Origin: Bacteroidales bacterium
GTDB lineage: Bacteria > Bacteroidota > Bacteroidia > Bacteroidales > JACABE01
Length of the DNA: 64,000 bases
NCBI GenBank assembly: GCA_023251515.1
Contig: JAHEYQ010000002.1
Span: 74,146-138,145 of the forward strand
Direction: 5' to 3'
The notes below the pieces were generated by a model that saw nothing but the letters and a program-made list of their open reading frames with translations, was not told the origin of the DNA and did no database searches. Shown one piece after another: positions 9,824 through 18,430 of the stretch. The number at the start of each line of letters is the position of its first letter. Within the stretch, counting starts at the first letter, position 1. Position numbers and translations under genes: made by a program.

Positions 9824-9844
9824 GTAAAAAAATAATTTTTTAAT

Positions 9845-10528
9845 ATGAAAACAGAAGATTACAGTATTTTATTAGTTGATGACGAGCCGGATATTCTGGA
9901 ATTTCTTGGTTATAATCTTCGCAAAGAAGGCTATAATGTTCATACAGCAGAAAACGGAAAAGAAGCCATTGAAAAGGCATCTAAACTGCTACCTCATCTT
10001 ATTATTCTGGATGTGATGATGCCAAAAATGGATGGAATTGAAACCTGTACTGAAATCAAGAGAAATCCTAAGTTAGCTAATACTCTGATTGTTTTCCTTA
10101 CTGCACGTGGCGAAGATTACTCTCAACTTGCTGGTTTTGAAGCCGGTGCTGACGATTATATTACTAAACCCATCAAGCCTAAAATTATTACCAGCCGCGT
10201 TAAAGCATTGCTCCGCAGATATAAAGATGATGATTCACCAAAAAATTCTGTTGAACTGAAAGATATCATTATCGACAGAGAAAAATATGTTGTAATTAAA
10301 GATGGTAACGAAATAATACTTCCACGTAAAGAGTTTGAACTCTTATTGATGCTTTGCTCTAAACCCAATAAAGTATTTACACGCAGCGAAATCTTTACTA
10401 ACGTATGGGGAGATGATGTAATTGTTGGTGACAGAACTATTGACGTACATATCAGGAAAATACGCGAGAAAATCGGGATTGAAAACCTGAAAACCATTAA
10501 AGGGGTTGGTTACAAATACGAAGAATAA
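9845..10528 (+). CDS. OmpR/PhoB-family response regulator
   Basis: DNA-binding half of a two-component system. The receiver domain (residues 1-120) has the acidic pair in LLVDDEPD, the phosphorylated Asp56 in LIILDVMMPKMDG, a Thr at LTARGED and Lys108 in YITKPIKP. A winged-helix DNA-binding domain follows (about 130-227), ending in RTIDVHIRKIREKIG and IKGVGYKYEE as in PhoB. It overlaps the kinase gene by one base (TAATG), so the pair is translationally coupled. The close resemblance to PhoB/PhoR suggests phosphate or envelope sensing, but no pho regulon genes are nearby and the stimulus is unknown. Confidence 0.9.
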   Translation: MKTEDYSILLVDDEPDILEFLGYNLRKEGYNVHTAENGKEAIEKASKLLPHLIILDVMMPKMDGIETCTEIKRNPKLANTLIVFLTARGEDYSQLAGFEAGADDYITKPIKPKIITSRVKALLRRYKDDDSPKNSVELKDIIIDREKYVVIKDGNEIILPRKEFELLLMLCSKPNKVFTRSEIFTNVWGDDVIVGDRTIDVHIRKIREKIGIENLKTIKGVGYKYEE

Positions 10529-11577
10529 TGCTTAACGCAAATCCACAAAAAATTGCATTAAACAATGCACTATTTATAACTGCATTTACACTTGCTTTGT
10601 ATGCTTTTACAAGCATTGCTTTTTCTGCTTTTAACGCCTTGATTTTCTTATTATTTGCCATTTTTATTTTTTCATTTTCTTTCTTTATTATTAGATATTC
10701 TGTTGAAAAGTTCTTGTATGAAAAAATCAGAATTATATACAAAACGATTCATAAGCTTAAAGTATCTAAAAAGAATTTAAGAGATAAACAAAAGGGAAAC
10801 AATGATATGCTTGAAAATGTAAATCAAGAAGTTATTGATTGGGTTGAAGACAAAAGCAAAGAAATTGAAGACCTTAAGAAACTGGAGATTTATCGCCGCG
10901 AATATATTGGCAATGTTTCTCATGAACTTAAAACACCGATATTCAATATTCAGGGTTATATTCTTACTTTATTGGATGGGGGTCTGGACGATCCCAGCAT
11001 AAATAAAGAATACCTGATGCGCACAGAGAAAAGTATCAACAGAATGATTGCCATAATTAAGGATTTAGAAGAAATTTCGAGACTGGAAACCGGTGAACTG
11101 AAACTTGAATTTGGAAAGTTTGATATTATTACACTTGTAAAAGAAGTAGTTGATTTCTTAGAAATTAAAGCTAAAAAAAGAAAAGTTAAACTCAATATAG
11201 TCCCCGCTGCTGTTAAGCAAATTTATGTAAATGCCGATAAAAACAGAATCAGACAGGTGCTTACCAATCTTATTGAAAACTCATTGAAATACAATGCTGA
11301 TGAAAACGCTCAAACAAAAATAAGCTTTTTTGATATGGACGAGCAAATATTAATAGAAGTAACTGATAATGGTATAGGTGTGAGCGAACAGGATTTACCC
11401 CGTTTGTTCGAAAGATTTTATCGTACTGATAAAAGCCGATCGAGAAGCGAAGGTGGCACAGGCTTGGGTTTATCAATCGTTAAGCACATTATTGAAGCCC
11501 ACGATCAAACAATTAACGTAAGAAGTTCGCTTGGAGTTGGCACTACTTTCGGATTTACTTTAGAAAAAGGAGATTAA
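10528..11577 (+). CDS. PhoR-like sensor histidine kinase
   Basis: Membrane-bound kinase partner of the preceding regulator. Two closely spaced hydrophobic segments (about residues 10-55) leave little or no periplasmic sensor domain. A short helical linker leads to HisKA with His132 in YIGNVSHELKTP, then HATPase_c with the N box LTNLIENSLKYN, G1 VTDNGIGV, F box LFERFYRTDKSRS and G2 GGTGLGLSIVKHI. At 349 residues it is shorter than E. coli PhoR and lacks a visible PAS domain. Its stop abuts the convergent GGGP synthase gene with no intergenic base. Confidence 0.9.
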   Translation: MLNANPQKIALNNALFITAFTLALYAFTSIAFSAFNALIFLLFAIFIFSFSFFIIRYSVEKFLYEKIRIIYKTIHKLKVSKKNLRDKQKGNNDMLENVNQEVIDWVEDKSKEIEDLKKLEIYRREYIGNVSHELKTPIFNIQGYILTLLDGGLDDPSINKEYLMRTEKSINRMIAIIKDLEEISRLETGELKLEFGKFDIITLVKEVVDFLEIKAKKRKVKLNIVPAAVKQIYVNADKNRIRQVLTNLIENSLKYNADENAQTKISFFDMDEQILIEVTDNGIGVSEQDLPRLFERFYRTDKSRSRSEGGTGLGLSIVKHIIEAHDQTINVRSSLGVGTTFGFTLEKGD

Positions 11578-12318
11578 TTATTTAAAAGACTTTACAGCAG
11601 CCGCCACCTCTTTTATCAGTTGTGCTGATTTTTCAATTCCATTTCCTACTACCACTATATCGGCACCTGATTTACAATCTTCTATTGCTTTTTCGGGTGA
11701 ATTAATTCCTCCTCCGCAAATAATCGGAGAGCTTGTATTTGCCCTCACTCTTTCTATCATATCTGCTGAAATTGGATTTTTGGCACCACTTCCGGCATCC
11801 ATATAAATCAATTTCAAACCCAGCATTTCACCGGCCATTGCAGTACAGGCAGCTATATCACTTTTATCAGCAGGTATGGGCATGGTATTACTCATGTATA
11901 AGGCAGAAGTTGGCTTTCCGCTGTCTATCAACATATAAGCTGTCGGAATTACTTCTAATTTACTTTCTTTAATATAGGGTGCTGCTATTACATGGTTTCC
12001 TATTAACAAATCAGGATTGCGACCCGATATCAATGACAAAAACAAAATGGCATCAGCTAAAGAGCTTATTTGCAAATTGTTTCCGGGAAAAATAACAACG
12101 GGTATTGATGAATTTGATTTTAATATCTTAATGCAATTGTCTAAGCTGTTTTTGCTTAGCAAACTTCCTCCTACAAAAAAATAATCCACACCAGCTTCAG
12201 ACGAAAGTAAGGAAATTGCTTCCAACTGCTTGTTATTTGGCTTATCAGGATCTACAAGTACGGCAAACTGTTTCTTAAAATTGCTTTTCTTATCTATTAT
12301 TGAAGTAAAAATGCTCAT
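11578..12318 (-). CDS. Geranylgeranylglyceryl phosphate synthase (GGGPS/PcrB family)
   Basis: Couples a polyprenyl diphosphate to sn-glycerol-1-phosphate, the first committed step of archaeal-type ether lipid synthesis. The 246-residue TIM barrel shows LVDPDKPNN near the N-terminus, YFFVGGSLLSK, LIYMDAGSGAKNPIS, ICGGGINSPEKA and ADIVVVGNGIEK, the phosphate-binding loops of the family. GGGPS homologues are known from Bacteroidota, so vertical inheritance is likely. No digeranylgeranyl transferase or G1P dehydrogenase gene is in this window. A CAAAGATA motif at 12335-12342 (TATCTTTG on the coding strand) sits 17 bases before the ATG. Confidence 0.9.
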   Translation of the reverse strand: MSIFTSIIDKKSNFKKQFAVLVDPDKPNNKQLEAISLLSSEAGVDYFFVGGSLLSKNSLDNCIKILKSNSSIPVVIFPGNNLQISSLADAILFLSLISGRNPDLLIGNHVIAAPYIKESKLEVIPTAYMLIDSGKPTSALYMSNTMPIPADKSDIAACTAMAGEMLGLKLIYMDAGSGAKNPISADMIERVRANTSSPIICGGGINSPEKAIEDCKSGADIVVVGNGIEKSAQLIKEVAAAVKSFK

Positions 12319-12334
12319 ATTCTTTAAATATTTA

Positions 12335-12342
12335 CAAAGATA
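12335..12342 (-). promoter_or_regulatory. -7 promoter element for the GGGPS gene
   Basis: TATCTTTG on the minus strand is an exact TAnnTTTG match 17 bases upstream of the start codon. Confidence 0.5.
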
Positions 12343-12376
12343 TAATTTTTAATAATACCATGTTTTTAATTTAACA

Positions 12377-13273
12377 TCAATTCTTAATATTCTGTGGTTT
12401 CGATTTTATAAATTGCTGTACAACGATGCCTGTTACGATAAAAAATAAGCCAACAAGTGTTGAATAATGTATGTTTTCGCCAATAATCAGATAAATAAAA
12501 ATCAACGACATAAAAGGTGATAAAAATATCAATTGACTAACTTTATCGGTTGAATCAGTGTATTTTAATGCGGTAAGCCAAAGCACAAAAGTTAAACTCA
12601 TCTCAAATATACCGATATAAATAAAAGCAGGTATTGCCGCTGTATTCAGATGAAATCCTTCGGTTGAAAGCATCAGTATCAAAGAAAGGATACTTCCCGA
12701 AAGAAAATTAAAAAAAAGCTTTATTACACTGTCGTTCTGATCTTTTACATTGAACAACCAATACAATGCCCAAACCACCGAGCTACTCAAAGCCAGCATA
12801 TCGCCTCCAAAATCGGAAAACCTGAAAGCCATCAAGTTGGCTTTGGTTGAAATAATAATAATCCCCAAAAAGCTCAACATAATCGCCAAACCGCTTTTGA
12901 AGCTAAGTTTTTGTTTTAAAATAGGTATCGATAAGAGTATCAACATTACAGGCCAGGTATAATTAAGTGTCATGGCTTCCTGAGCTGGCAGTATGGAGTA
13001 AGCTTTAAATAAGATAACATAATATAAAAACGGATTTAGTATTCCTAAACCTAAGGAGATAAGTATTTGTTTTAGGGTGATTTGCCTGATTAATTTTAGT
13101 TTGTTTTGCATTACCAAAATCAAAAAAAGCAGCATCAACGAAACAAAACTGGTGAAGAAAAGCAATTGAATAAATGAGGCATTTTTCAATGCAATTTTAA
13201 AGGCTGTGGCTACAGTTGACCAGCACAATACTGCAAGTAAAGCGAAAATATAGGCTTTTTTCTGATTTGGCAT
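12377..13273 (-). CDS. EamA/DMT-superfamily membrane transporter
   Basis: A 298-residue integral membrane protein with about ten transmembrane helices formed by two EamA repeats (roughly residues 8-138 and 152-288). The first repeat starts AYIFALLAVLCWSTVATAFK, the family's usual opening, and PAQEAMTLNYTWPVMLILLS lies in its second half. DMT proteins export metabolites such as amino acids or nucleotide sugars; nothing here fixes the substrate. It lies 58 bases downstream of the GGGPS start region on the same strand but has its own spacing, so co-transcription is uncertain. Confidence 0.88.
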   Translation of the reverse strand: MPNQKKAYIFALLAVLCWSTVATAFKIALKNASFIQLLFFTSFVSLMLLFLILVMQNKLKLIRQITLKQILISLGLGILNPFLYYVILFKAYSILPAQEAMTLNYTWPVMLILLSIPILKQKLSFKSGLAIMLSFLGIIIISTKANLMAFRFSDFGGDMLALSSSVVWALYWLFNVKDQNDSVIKLFFNFLSGSILSLILMLSTEGFHLNTAAIPAFIYIGIFEMSLTFVLWLTALKYTDSTDKVSQLIFLSPFMSLIFIYLIIGENIHYSTLVGLFFIVTGIVVQQFIKSKPQNIKN

Positions 13274-13321
13274 CTTTTGTTTGATTTTATAGATTTAATG
13301 AATGATTGATTGACAGTTAGC

Positions 13322-13702
13322 TTACTTTTCTTTTTCAAACCTGATAAATTTCAGGTTCTTCTTTAAATTTATATCAGCTCTGAAACAGATTTTTTTGGCA
13401 TGCACTTTACTGGGTGTACAATCTTCGGCATTATCAAAACCATCGCTACTAGCCGAAACTGTAAAAATGCCCAAGTCGTCCAACTGCACACTATAACCCT
13501 GCTGCAAATATTCTTCTATTAACTCTACCAAGCCAATTATTGTAGCTCTCACATCAGCTTGCGAAAGTGTACTACGTTGCGACAATAGTTTGGCAAGTTT
13601 CACTATATCAATCATTCCCGATCTTAGTGGCACTGCATAATATTTATAATCTTTGCCACTCAAACTACTTTTCTTTGTTTTAACTCTGTATTTAAAACCC
13701 AT
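13322..13702 (-). CDS. HU-family DNA-binding protein, Bacteroidota type
   Basis: A 126-residue HU/IHF-fold protein. Features typical of the Bacteroidota subgroup are the N-terminal extension MGFKYRVKTKKSSLSG before the fold, the helical LSQADVRATIIGLVELIEEY, and the beta-hairpin part with VQLDDLGIFTVSASSDG. This subgroup is longer than classic 90-residue HU and usually occurs in several copies per genome; the exact role (nucleoid structure or regulation) is not known. A pair of AT-rich direct repeats lies 65-145 bases upstream of its start. Confidence 0.85.
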   Translation of the reverse strand: MGFKYRVKTKKSSLSGKDYKYYAVPLRSGMIDIVKLAKLLSQRSTLSQADVRATIIGLVELIEEYLQQGYSVQLDDLGIFTVSASSDGFDNAEDCTPSKVHAKKICFRADINLKKNLKFIRFEKEK

Positions 13703-13766
13703 ATGTCTCTTATTATTTTTAAAATACTAATCAGGATTTTATTATTATCCTAAATGCATTTTTAAT

Positions 13767-13847
13767 TATAATATATATCTTACATATCTTTTAATATATA
13801 TCTAAATACTTATATAATATATATCTTATTTATATTTTAATATATAT
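13767..13847. repeat. Pair of 35-bp AT-rich imperfect direct repeats
   Basis: Copies at 13767-13801 and 13813-13847 match at 32 of 35 positions by eye, with a 46-base period. Each starts TATAATATATATCTTA and ends TTTTAATATATAT. They lie upstream of the HU gene; a role in its control or DNA curvature is speculation. Confidence 0.7.
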
Positions 13848-14001
13848 TAAAAATGAAAATGAAAGTCAAATAAAGATACAAATATAAGAAAGTTTTTAAT
13901 TTTGAAAGCTTATAAATAATTTTTTATCTTTACTAATTCATATTTTACAAAATAACAATGAGTACAATCTGAAAAGCTGTCCTGCTGATAATAAACATAA
14001 C

Positions 14002-14025
14002 AGGTTTCGGAAACCTCATAGGTTT
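14002..14025. repeat. Three-arm palindromic element
   Basis: AGGTTT-CGG-AAACCT-CAT-AGGTTT: the middle arm can pair with either neighbour, giving two mutually exclusive 6-bp hairpins. It is upstream of, not within, the ahcY transcript predicted from the promoter. It may be a fragment of a dispersed intergenic repeat. Confidence 0.6.
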
Positions 14026-14107
14026 TGATATTTCAGACTAATCTCATTGATTTTATCATTTTTTAATCAATCTGATTTCATTAAGAATAAATATCAATCT
14101 GATTTCT

Positions 14108-14137
14108 TTGTGGTTTGCAAGATTATAACTAATTTTG
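14108..14137 (+). promoter_or_regulatory. ahcY promoter
   Basis: TTG at 14108-14110, a 19-base spacer, then TAATTTTG at 14130-14137: a full match to the Bacteroidota TTG/TAnnTTTG promoter. The ATG at 14162 follows 24 bases later, which argues against the upstream TTG start inside the -7 box. Confidence 0.75.
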
Positions 14138-14161
14138 CAAACAATTAAAAATAATAATAAC

Positions 14162-15571
14162 ATGACAGATTATAACTTAAAATACAAGGTAGCAGATATC
14201 AACCTTGCTGATTGGGGAAGAAAAGAAATAGAAATAGCCGAAAAAGAAATGCCGGGTTTAATGTCGTTGCGTAAAAAATACGGAGCCGAAAAACCATTAA
14301 AAGGAGCACGCATTACAGGTTCTTTACACATGACCATCCAAACAGCAGTTTTAATCGAAACTTTGGTAGAATTAGGAGCAGATGTACGTTGGGCAAGCTG
14401 TAATATATTTTCAACTCAGGATCATGCAGCAGCAGGTATTGCAGCAGCAGGTATCCCTGTTTTTGCATGGAAAGGCGAAACTTTAGAAGAATATTGGTGG
14501 TGTACAAATCAGGCATTATCTTTTCCTGGAGGCAAAGGTCCAAATCTGATTGTTGATGATGGTGGCGATGCAACCTTATTAATTCACAAAGGATTTGCAG
14601 CTGAAAAAGATCCAAAAACCATTGAATATACTGCTTCAAACAAAGAAGAATCAATTATTCTGGATACCATCAGAACCATCTTAAAAGAAGATAACCAAAA
14701 ATGGACCAGAGTAGTTGCTGAATTACAAGGTGTTTCAGAAGAAACTACAACCGGAGTTCATCGTTTATATCAAATGCTGGAAAAAGGAGAATTGCTGATT
14801 CCTGCCATTAACGTAAACGACTCTGTTACCAAATCAAAATTCGATAACCTTTACGGATGCCGCGAATCATTGGCAGATGGTATCAAAAGAGCTACCGATG
14901 TGATGATTGCTGGTAAAGTGGTTGTTGTTTTAGGATATGGCGATGTTGGTAAAGGATGTGCACATTCAATGCGTTCATACGGAGCCAGAGTAATCGTTAC
15001 CGAAATCGATCCGATTTGTGCTTTACAGGCTGCTATGGAAGGTTTTGAAGTAAATACTATGGATGATGCAGTTACCGAAGGAAATATCTTTGTAACCACT
15101 ACAGGCAATAAAGATGTAGTAACAGCTGAACACATGGCAAAAATGAAAGATCAGGCAATCGTATGTAACATTGGCCATTTCGATAATGAAATTCAGGTTG
15201 ACCGTTTAGAAGAATGGGAAGGTATCCAAAAAATAAATATCAAACCACAGGTTGATAAATATGTTTATGCTGACGGACATGCAATATTTATGTTAGCAGA
15301 AGGCAGATTAGTTAACTTAGGATGCGCTACCGGACATCCATCATTTGTAATGAGTAACTCTTTCACCAATCAAACATTGGCTCAATTAGACTTATGGAAA
15401 AACAAATATGAAGTAGGTGTTTACCGCTTACCAAAATATCTGGATGAAGAAGTTGCCCGTTTACATTTAGAACAAATTGGAGTAAGACTTACCAGATTAA
15501 CAGAAGAACAAGCTGCTTATCTTGGAATTTCAGCTGATGGTCCTTACAAAGCAGACCATTACAGATACTAA
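14162..15571 (+). CDS. ahcY: S-adenosyl-L-homocysteine hydrolase
   Basis: Cytoplasmic NAD-dependent enzyme that splits S-adenosylhomocysteine into adenosine and homocysteine, removing the inhibitory product of methylation reactions. The 469-residue product has the substrate motifs [19 protein letters not shown] and [15 protein letters not shown], the NAD-binding [28 protein letters not shown], and the invariant C-terminal YKADHYRY. Length and the extra helical segment fit the eukaryote-like bacterial form rather than the shorter archaeal one. The start at 14162 (MTDYNLKYK) is set by the promoter just upstream. A strong terminator follows within 20 bases. Confidence 0.96.
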   Translation: MTDYNLKYKVADINLADWGRKEIEIAEKEMPGLMSLRKKYGAEKPLKGARITGSLHMTIQTAVLIETLVELGADVRWASCNIFSTQDHAAAGIAAAGIPVFAWKGETLEEYWWCTNQALSFPGGKGPNLIVDDGGDATLLIHKGFAAEKDPKTIEYTASNKEESIILDTIRTILKEDNQKWTRVVAELQGVSEETTTGVHRLYQMLEKGELLIPAINVNDSVTKSKFDNLYGCRESLADGIKRATDVMIAGKVVVVLGYGDVGKGCAHSMRSYGARVIVTEIDPICALQAAMEGFEVNTMDDAVTEGNIFVTTTGNKDVVTAEHMAKMKDQAIVCNIGHFDNEIQVDRLEEWEGIQKINIKPQVDKYVYADGHAIFMLAEGRLVNLGCATGHPSFVMSNSFTNQTLAQLDLWKNKYEVGVYRLPKYLDEEVARLHLEQIGVRLTRLTEEQAAYLGISADGPYKADHYRY

Positions 15572-15591
15572 GAAACATTAATACTATAAAT

Positions 15592-15622
15592 AAAAAACCG
15601 GATAATCATTATCCGGTTTTTT
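15592..15622. terminator. Bidirectional intrinsic terminator
   Basis: A near-perfect palindrome built on AACCGGATAAT / ATTATCCGGTT, with A runs on the left and T runs on the right, serves ahcY (plus) and the convergent lipoprotein gene (minus). Confidence 0.85.
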
Positions 15623-15630
15623 TATTTGTA

Positions 15631-16056
15631 TCAATTTGTAATTCTCAGATAATTGCCATCATAAGAAGTTTTATAATACTTCAAAGAAACATGAACAGGC
15701 CCCTGATAAGGAGAGCCATCAGTATAAATAAAATGAGAACTGCAACACGAATCAATTAAAGTTACATTTGATGATTCAACATCAACTCTGCAACCATTTT
15801 TATAATCATAAGGGCAAGCCCTGTCATAAGCCACAAACTCATCCTGACTTAATCTGAAAACAACAATACCGTTATAACCACCAGTAAGATATTCCCAGCC
15901 ACCCACAACATTTAACTTGTTATATAGTGTAGAATTGGGTTGAATATAAAAATTCACATAAACATACGGAATGGTTTCGTTTTCATCTTTTGAACATGAA
16001 TTACCTAAAAACCCACTACATAACAACAATACTAAAAAGAATAATCTCCTTTTCAT
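15631..16056 (-). CDS. Rieske-like lipoprotein with an incomplete 2Fe-2S site
   Basis: A 141-residue lipoprotein: signal MKRRLFFLVLLLCSG and lipobox-like LGNSC. The mature part resembles the small Rieske-fold lipoproteins of Bacteroidota: VVFRLSQDEFVAYDRACPYD, then DSCCSSHFIYTDGSPYQGPV and a closing YDGNYLRI. A true Rieske site needs C-x-H and C-x-x-H. Here the first motif reads CPYD, without His, while CSSH keeps Cys and His. The site therefore looks incomplete and may not hold a cluster, or may hold a metal differently. The ATG at 16056 is chosen because it starts directly at the signal peptide. No partner reductase is nearby. Confidence 0.65.
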   Translation of the reverse strand: MKRRLFFLVLLLCSGFLGNSCSKDENETIPYVYVNFYIQPNSTLYNKLNVVGGWEYLTGGYNGIVVFRLSQDEFVAYDRACPYDYKNGCRVDVESSNVTLIDSCCSSHFIYTDGSPYQGPVHVSLKYYKTSYDGNYLRITN

Positions 16057-16198
16057 AGTTAAATATATTAATATAAATATTAAATGCAAAAATACATATT
16101 TTATTGTTTAATAAGAATCTCTAAAATTTTTAGCAAAATAAAATGTACAAGGCAACCACAAACGATAAATAGATGTCATTAATGTAAATTCTTTTTTA

Positions 16199-16206
16199 TA
16201 ATTTTG
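16199..16206 (+). promoter_or_regulatory. -7 promoter element
   Basis: TAATTTTG matches TAnnTTTG 12 bases before the ATG of the 16219 gene. No clear -33 TTG is seen. Confidence 0.45.
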
Positions 16207-16218
16207 TAAACTATTATA

Positions 16219-18348
16219 ATGCTTAATATGAGAAAAATAATTTTAGCTTTATTTATCGGAATCTTCTTATTGTTTTCAACAATAAGTGTAAAATCACAAT
16301 TTATGCTTACCGCAATGGTTGATACAATTCCAACTGATACTGTACACAGATGTATAAATCAAGTTCTGGATTTAAATTCTAAGGGTTCAGCAAACTTTTT
16401 GATGAATAACAGTTTCAACAATTTAAGTCTTGGAGTTGGATGGTCAAGTACTGCTGCAAATCCAGTATTCACAAATCCTTGCCAATGTGTATCAACAACA
16501 AATTGTGCTAATGGTTGTAATGGAGCTTCAGGCCCAAATGGAGCATTTGCTTGGGTGGGAACTACAAATTCAATGTCCAGAACGTTAGTAACTCAACCCT
16601 ACAATTTAAATACATTTCAAACTATGGGTGGATGTAAAGTAAAATGGTGGATGATGTATGGAAAATGCCCAGATCTAGGCACTTGTGAAAATCCTGATGA
16701 ATTAGATGAAGGTGTTCATTTGCAATATACACTCAATAATGGAACATCATGGACAGATTTTCCCGGACCGAATATTAATCCTGTTGGAAATACATCTGTA
16801 ACAGGTCCATTTATAACTACTACAAGTGGTAGTGGAGGTTTTTGGGAACCAGTTACTGATGGACAACAATTTTCTCATCCATTATATCATTGGAATCTTT
16901 TTCAATCAAACATTCCTAGTGCTGCCTACATAAATGGTGTTAAATTTCGCTTTGCTCAACTACAATCAAGTCAACTAGGCTGGGATGCATGGGGAATTGA
17001 TGAAGTTGAAATTACTTGTCCAACGAATCCATTTATACAATGGGAATGTTTGGAAATACCAACCTGGTCATATGGCGATTTCAACCCGCCTCCATTTGTT
17101 TGCACTCAAGCCGGTACTTTTCATTATGTAGTAACTTTAGTTGACTTAAACACAGGAAATTCTGTTTCCGATACCATAGTTGCAATTGTACATAATCCAA
17201 GTATTGACATTAATGCAGGGGCTTCCAATATAGCTATCTGCTTAGGTGATACTACAACTTTATTTTCAAATGGTGCAGGATTAAGCAACTATAATTGGAA
17301 TACAACGCCTATTGTTTATAATGATTCTGTAAAAGTTCATCCAAATGTTTCTTCAACTTATATTGTAACTGCTCAAGATATTTACACTTGTATCGTTCAT
17401 GATACAATTTCTGTTATTGTAAACCCATTACCTGTAATTTCAACCACAAATGGAAGTGCTTGCGGTGGAGATTCTGCGATAATAAGCGCAAGTGGTGGAG
17501 CAACTTATATCTGGGAAAATGGAGCAACAACAGCTTCAATTTCGGTTTCTCCTACAATAAACACAACTTATAGTGTTACAGTTATCTCGGCAGAGGGTTG
17601 TAAAGATACATCCTCAGCAACAGTAACTATTAATCCAAAACCAGTTATTCAACTTACAGATAATACAACCATTTGTATGGGCGATAGTGCAACTTTAACA
17701 GCAAGTGGAGGTGCAAATTACCTGTGGAGTACTTCAGCAACCACACCAAGTATCAGAGTAAGTCCTACTACATTAACATCTTATACTGTTGTGGTTACAG
17801 ATAATAACGGATGTACAGATTCAAGTAGTGTTGATGTAGATGCAATAGTTTTGCCTATTCCTTTAATTATGCAGGATGTAGATACCATTTGTAAAGGAAC
17901 ATCAACAATATTAACAGCAAGTGGCGGAAGCACATATTTATGGAATACAGGAGAAACTTCTTCAACAATACTAATTTCACCTTATATCAGTTCGGTTTAT
18001 TCAGTAACAGCAACCAATTCAATAAATAACGCAAATTGCTCTGCAACTGCTAATACGCAAATGAATGTCAGAAACTGTAATTTAATTTTTGTACCAAATT
18101 CTTTTGTACCTTATGGTTATAATACCATCTTCAAACCATCGGGCGAAATAAAATCTGCTAAAAATTATTCATTCCAGATCTTTAACAGATGGGGACAATT
18201 GATTTATGAAACCAATGATCCGGAAAAAGGTTGGGACGGTAGATTAAATGGTGAGTTTGTACCAGCCGGTGCTTATGTTTATTATCTGAAATTTGACAAT
18301 GTGGATGATAAATTTGAGAAAATAGGAACTGTTACGGTTATCTTTTAA
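16219..18348 (+). CDS. T9SS type B cargo protein with Ig/PKD-like repeats
   Basis: A 709-residue secreted protein. A signal peptide (about residues 4-27) is followed by a Cys-rich, reelin-like lectin/adhesion-type region (about 45-275) with WWMMYGKCPD and HLQYTLNNGTSWTDFPGP. Four roughly 70-80-residue Ig/PKD-like repeats come next (about 325-620), each built on a pattern like TICMGDSATLTASGGANYLW followed by SPTTLTSYTVVVTD. The end is a gliding-motility-type C-terminal domain: FVPNSFVPYGYNTIFKP, FQIFNRWGQLIYET and GWDGRLNGEFVPAGAYVYY, i.e. a T9SS type B signal. It is probably attached to or released from the cell surface as an adhesin or sugar-binding protein. Confidence 0.85.
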   Translation: MLNMRKIILALFIGIFLLFSTISVKSQFMLTAMVDTIPTDTVHRCINQVLDLNSKGSANFLMNNSFNNLSLGVGWSSTAANPVFTNPCQCVSTTNCANGCNGASGPNGAFAWVGTTNSMSRTLVTQPYNLNTFQTMGGCKVKWWMMYGKCPDLGTCENPDELDEGVHLQYTLNNGTSWTDFPGPNINPVGNTSVTGPFITTTSGSGGFWEPVTDGQQFSHPLYHWNLFQSNIPSAAYINGVKFRFAQLQSSQLGWDAWGIDEVEITCPTNPFIQWECLEIPTWSYGDFNPPPFVCTQAGTFHYVVTLVDLNTGNSVSDTIVAIVHNPSIDINAGASNIAICLGDTTTLFSNGAGLSNYNWNTTPIVYNDSVKVHPNVSSTYIVTAQDIYTCIVHDTISVIVNPLPVISTTNGSACGGDSAIISASGGATYIWENGATTASISVSPTINTTYSVTVISAEGCKDTSSATVTINPKPVIQLTDNTTICMGDSATLTASGGANYLWSTSATTPSIRVSPTTLTSYTVVVTDNNGCTDSSSVDVDAIVLPIPLIMQDVDTICKGTSTILTASGGSTYLWNTGETSSTILISPYISSVYSVTATNSINNANCSATANTQMNVRNCNLIFVPNSFVPYGYNTIFKPSGEIKSAKNYSFQIFNRWGQLIYETNDPEKGWDGRLNGEFVPAGAYVYYLKFDNVDDKFEKIGTVTVIF

Positions 18349-18363
18349 TCATAAAATACTTAA

Positions 18364-18404
18364 TAAAAAAAAAGAGTTGCAAAATTGCAACTCTTTTTTT
18401 ATTC
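18364..18404. terminator. Bidirectional intrinsic terminator
   Basis: AAAGAGTTGCAA and TTGCAACTCTTT form a long stem flanked by A and T runs, between the convergent T9SS cargo gene and the YqeY-like gene. Confidence 0.85.
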
Positions 18405-18430
18405 CATAAAATGGAAAATAAAATTGATTT

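Larger units (their letters stand above)
13703..14161. other. Intergenic region between divergent HU and ahcY genes
   Basis: A 459-base gap with no convincing gene. It holds the AT-rich direct repeat pair (13767-13847), a three-arm palindromic element (14002-14025) and the ahcY promoter (14108-14137). Confidence 0.8.

Noticed and set aside
10497..10742. Minus-strand frame of 81 codons with a hydrophobic end
   Set aside because: Complement of the kinase's membrane segment; the plus-strand kinase is unmistakable.
14002..14025. SAH riboswitch upstream of ahcY
   Set aside because: The structure lies upstream of the predicted transcription start, the leader is only about 20 bases, and no SAH aptamer motif is recognisable.
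14135..14161. TTG start giving nine extra residues on S-adenosylhomocysteinase
   Set aside because: The TTG is part of the -7 promoter element; the ATG at 14162 is the first start within the transcript.
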